From: Pseudomonadota bacterium
GTDB taxonomy: Bacteria; Pseudomonadota; Alphaproteobacteria; Acetobacterales; Acetobacteraceae
Assembly (NCBI GenBank): GCA_021819535.1
Contig: JAKAQU010000036.1
Location: 1 to 13,101 of the forward strand
Length of the DNA stretch: 13,101 bases
Reading direction: 5' to 3'
Shown here: positions 12,911-13,101 of the stretch, piece by piece
Position numbering within the stretch: position 1 is the first letter of the stretch
How the letters are laid out: the number at the start of each line of letters is the position of its first letter
Made by a program: the position numbers and the translations under genes
The notes under the pieces: model-generated
Database searches by the model: none
What the model was told of the DNA's origin: nothing
The model's input: the letters and a program-made list of their open reading frames with translations, nothing else

Positions 12911-13101
12911 TCAGATGGTGCGCGCACCGCGCGCGATCGCCGCGACCCCGGTGCGCGAGACCTCGGCGAGGCCGAGCGGGCGCATGAGGTCGAGAAACGC
13001 ATCGATCTTGTCGGGATTGCCGGTCATCTCGAAGACGAAGCTCTCCGTCGTCGCATCGACGACACGGGCGCGAAACGCATCGGCGAGGCGCAGCGCCTCG
13101 G
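12911..13101 (-). CDS. ilvH: Acetolactate synthase small (regulatory) subunit, C-terminal part
   Basis: The reverse strand from the window edge to the TGA at 12913-12911 encodes the last ~62 residues of IlvH/IlvN; the 5' part lies outside the window. It includes FVFEMTGNPDKID, then LMRPLGLAEVSRTGV and the tail AAIARGARTI, the conserved end of the C-terminal domain. The subunit activates the large subunit and mediates valine feedback inhibition. ilvH-ilvC order suggests ilvB/ilvI lies just beyond the window. Confidence 0.95.
   Translation of the reverse strand, partial: EALRLADAFRARVVDATTESFVFEMTGNPDKIDAFLDLMRPLGLAEVSRTGVAAIARGARTI

Overview
The window looks like a chromosomal segment of a GC-rich alphaproteobacterium, most likely Rhodospirillales and probably Acetobacteraceae. 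The reasons are strong G/C bias at third codon positions, a CckA-type cell-cycle kinase gene directly behind flhB in a flagellar export cluster, a PQQ-dependent dehydrogenase, and an AT-rich 'CTTCTTTTTC' palindrome that I recall, without being able to check, as common in acetic-acid-bacteria-like genomes. The family assignment is inference. No phage, IS, integrase, CRISPR or plasmid genes are visible.

Layout. (1) 1-932, + strand: the 3' part of a methanol/ethanol-type PQQ dehydrogenase, cut by the window edge. (2) 939-2290, - strand: a small unrecognised gene, then fliO and fliP. (3) 2408-7407, + strand, diverging from (2) across 117 bp: flgB, flgC, fliE, fliQ, fliR, flhB and a CckA-like hybrid histidine kinase, mostly coupled by 4-bp stop/start overlaps or short gaps. 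(4) 7438-7513, - strand: tRNA-Ala(CGC) with its own promoter. (5) 7620-9791, - strand: katG with a candidate terminator. (6) 9998-11620, + strand: an aidB-like acyl-CoA dehydrogenase, divergent from katG. (7) 11621-11858: a non-coding gap between convergent genes holding two strong inverted repeats. (8) 11859-13101, - strand: ilvC, preceded by the 3' end of ilvH.

How the genes work together. Block 2/3 supplies the FliP/Q/R/FlhB core of the flagellar export gate, its assembly factor FliO, the rod proteins FlgB and FlgC, and the rod/MS-ring adaptor FliE. CckA normally feeds phosphate through ChpT to CtrA, which controls flagellar genes in many alphaproteobacteria, so structural genes and their likely upstream regulator sit in one transcription unit. 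katG and aidB are both damage-protection genes and share a 206-bp divergent promoter region. ilvH-ilvC is the usual branched-chain amino acid arrangement.

Most of the window is conserved housekeeping and flagellar content, and I do not see a clearly new biological system. The points most worth a second look are the W-D-x-D motif in the PQQ enzyme, which suggests lanthanide use; the short CckA-like kinase with no membrane segments, started at TTG, with two C8 tracts in its linker; the unassigned small gene ahead of fliO; and the palindromes at 927-944, 9898-9920, 11633-11677 and 11765-11808.
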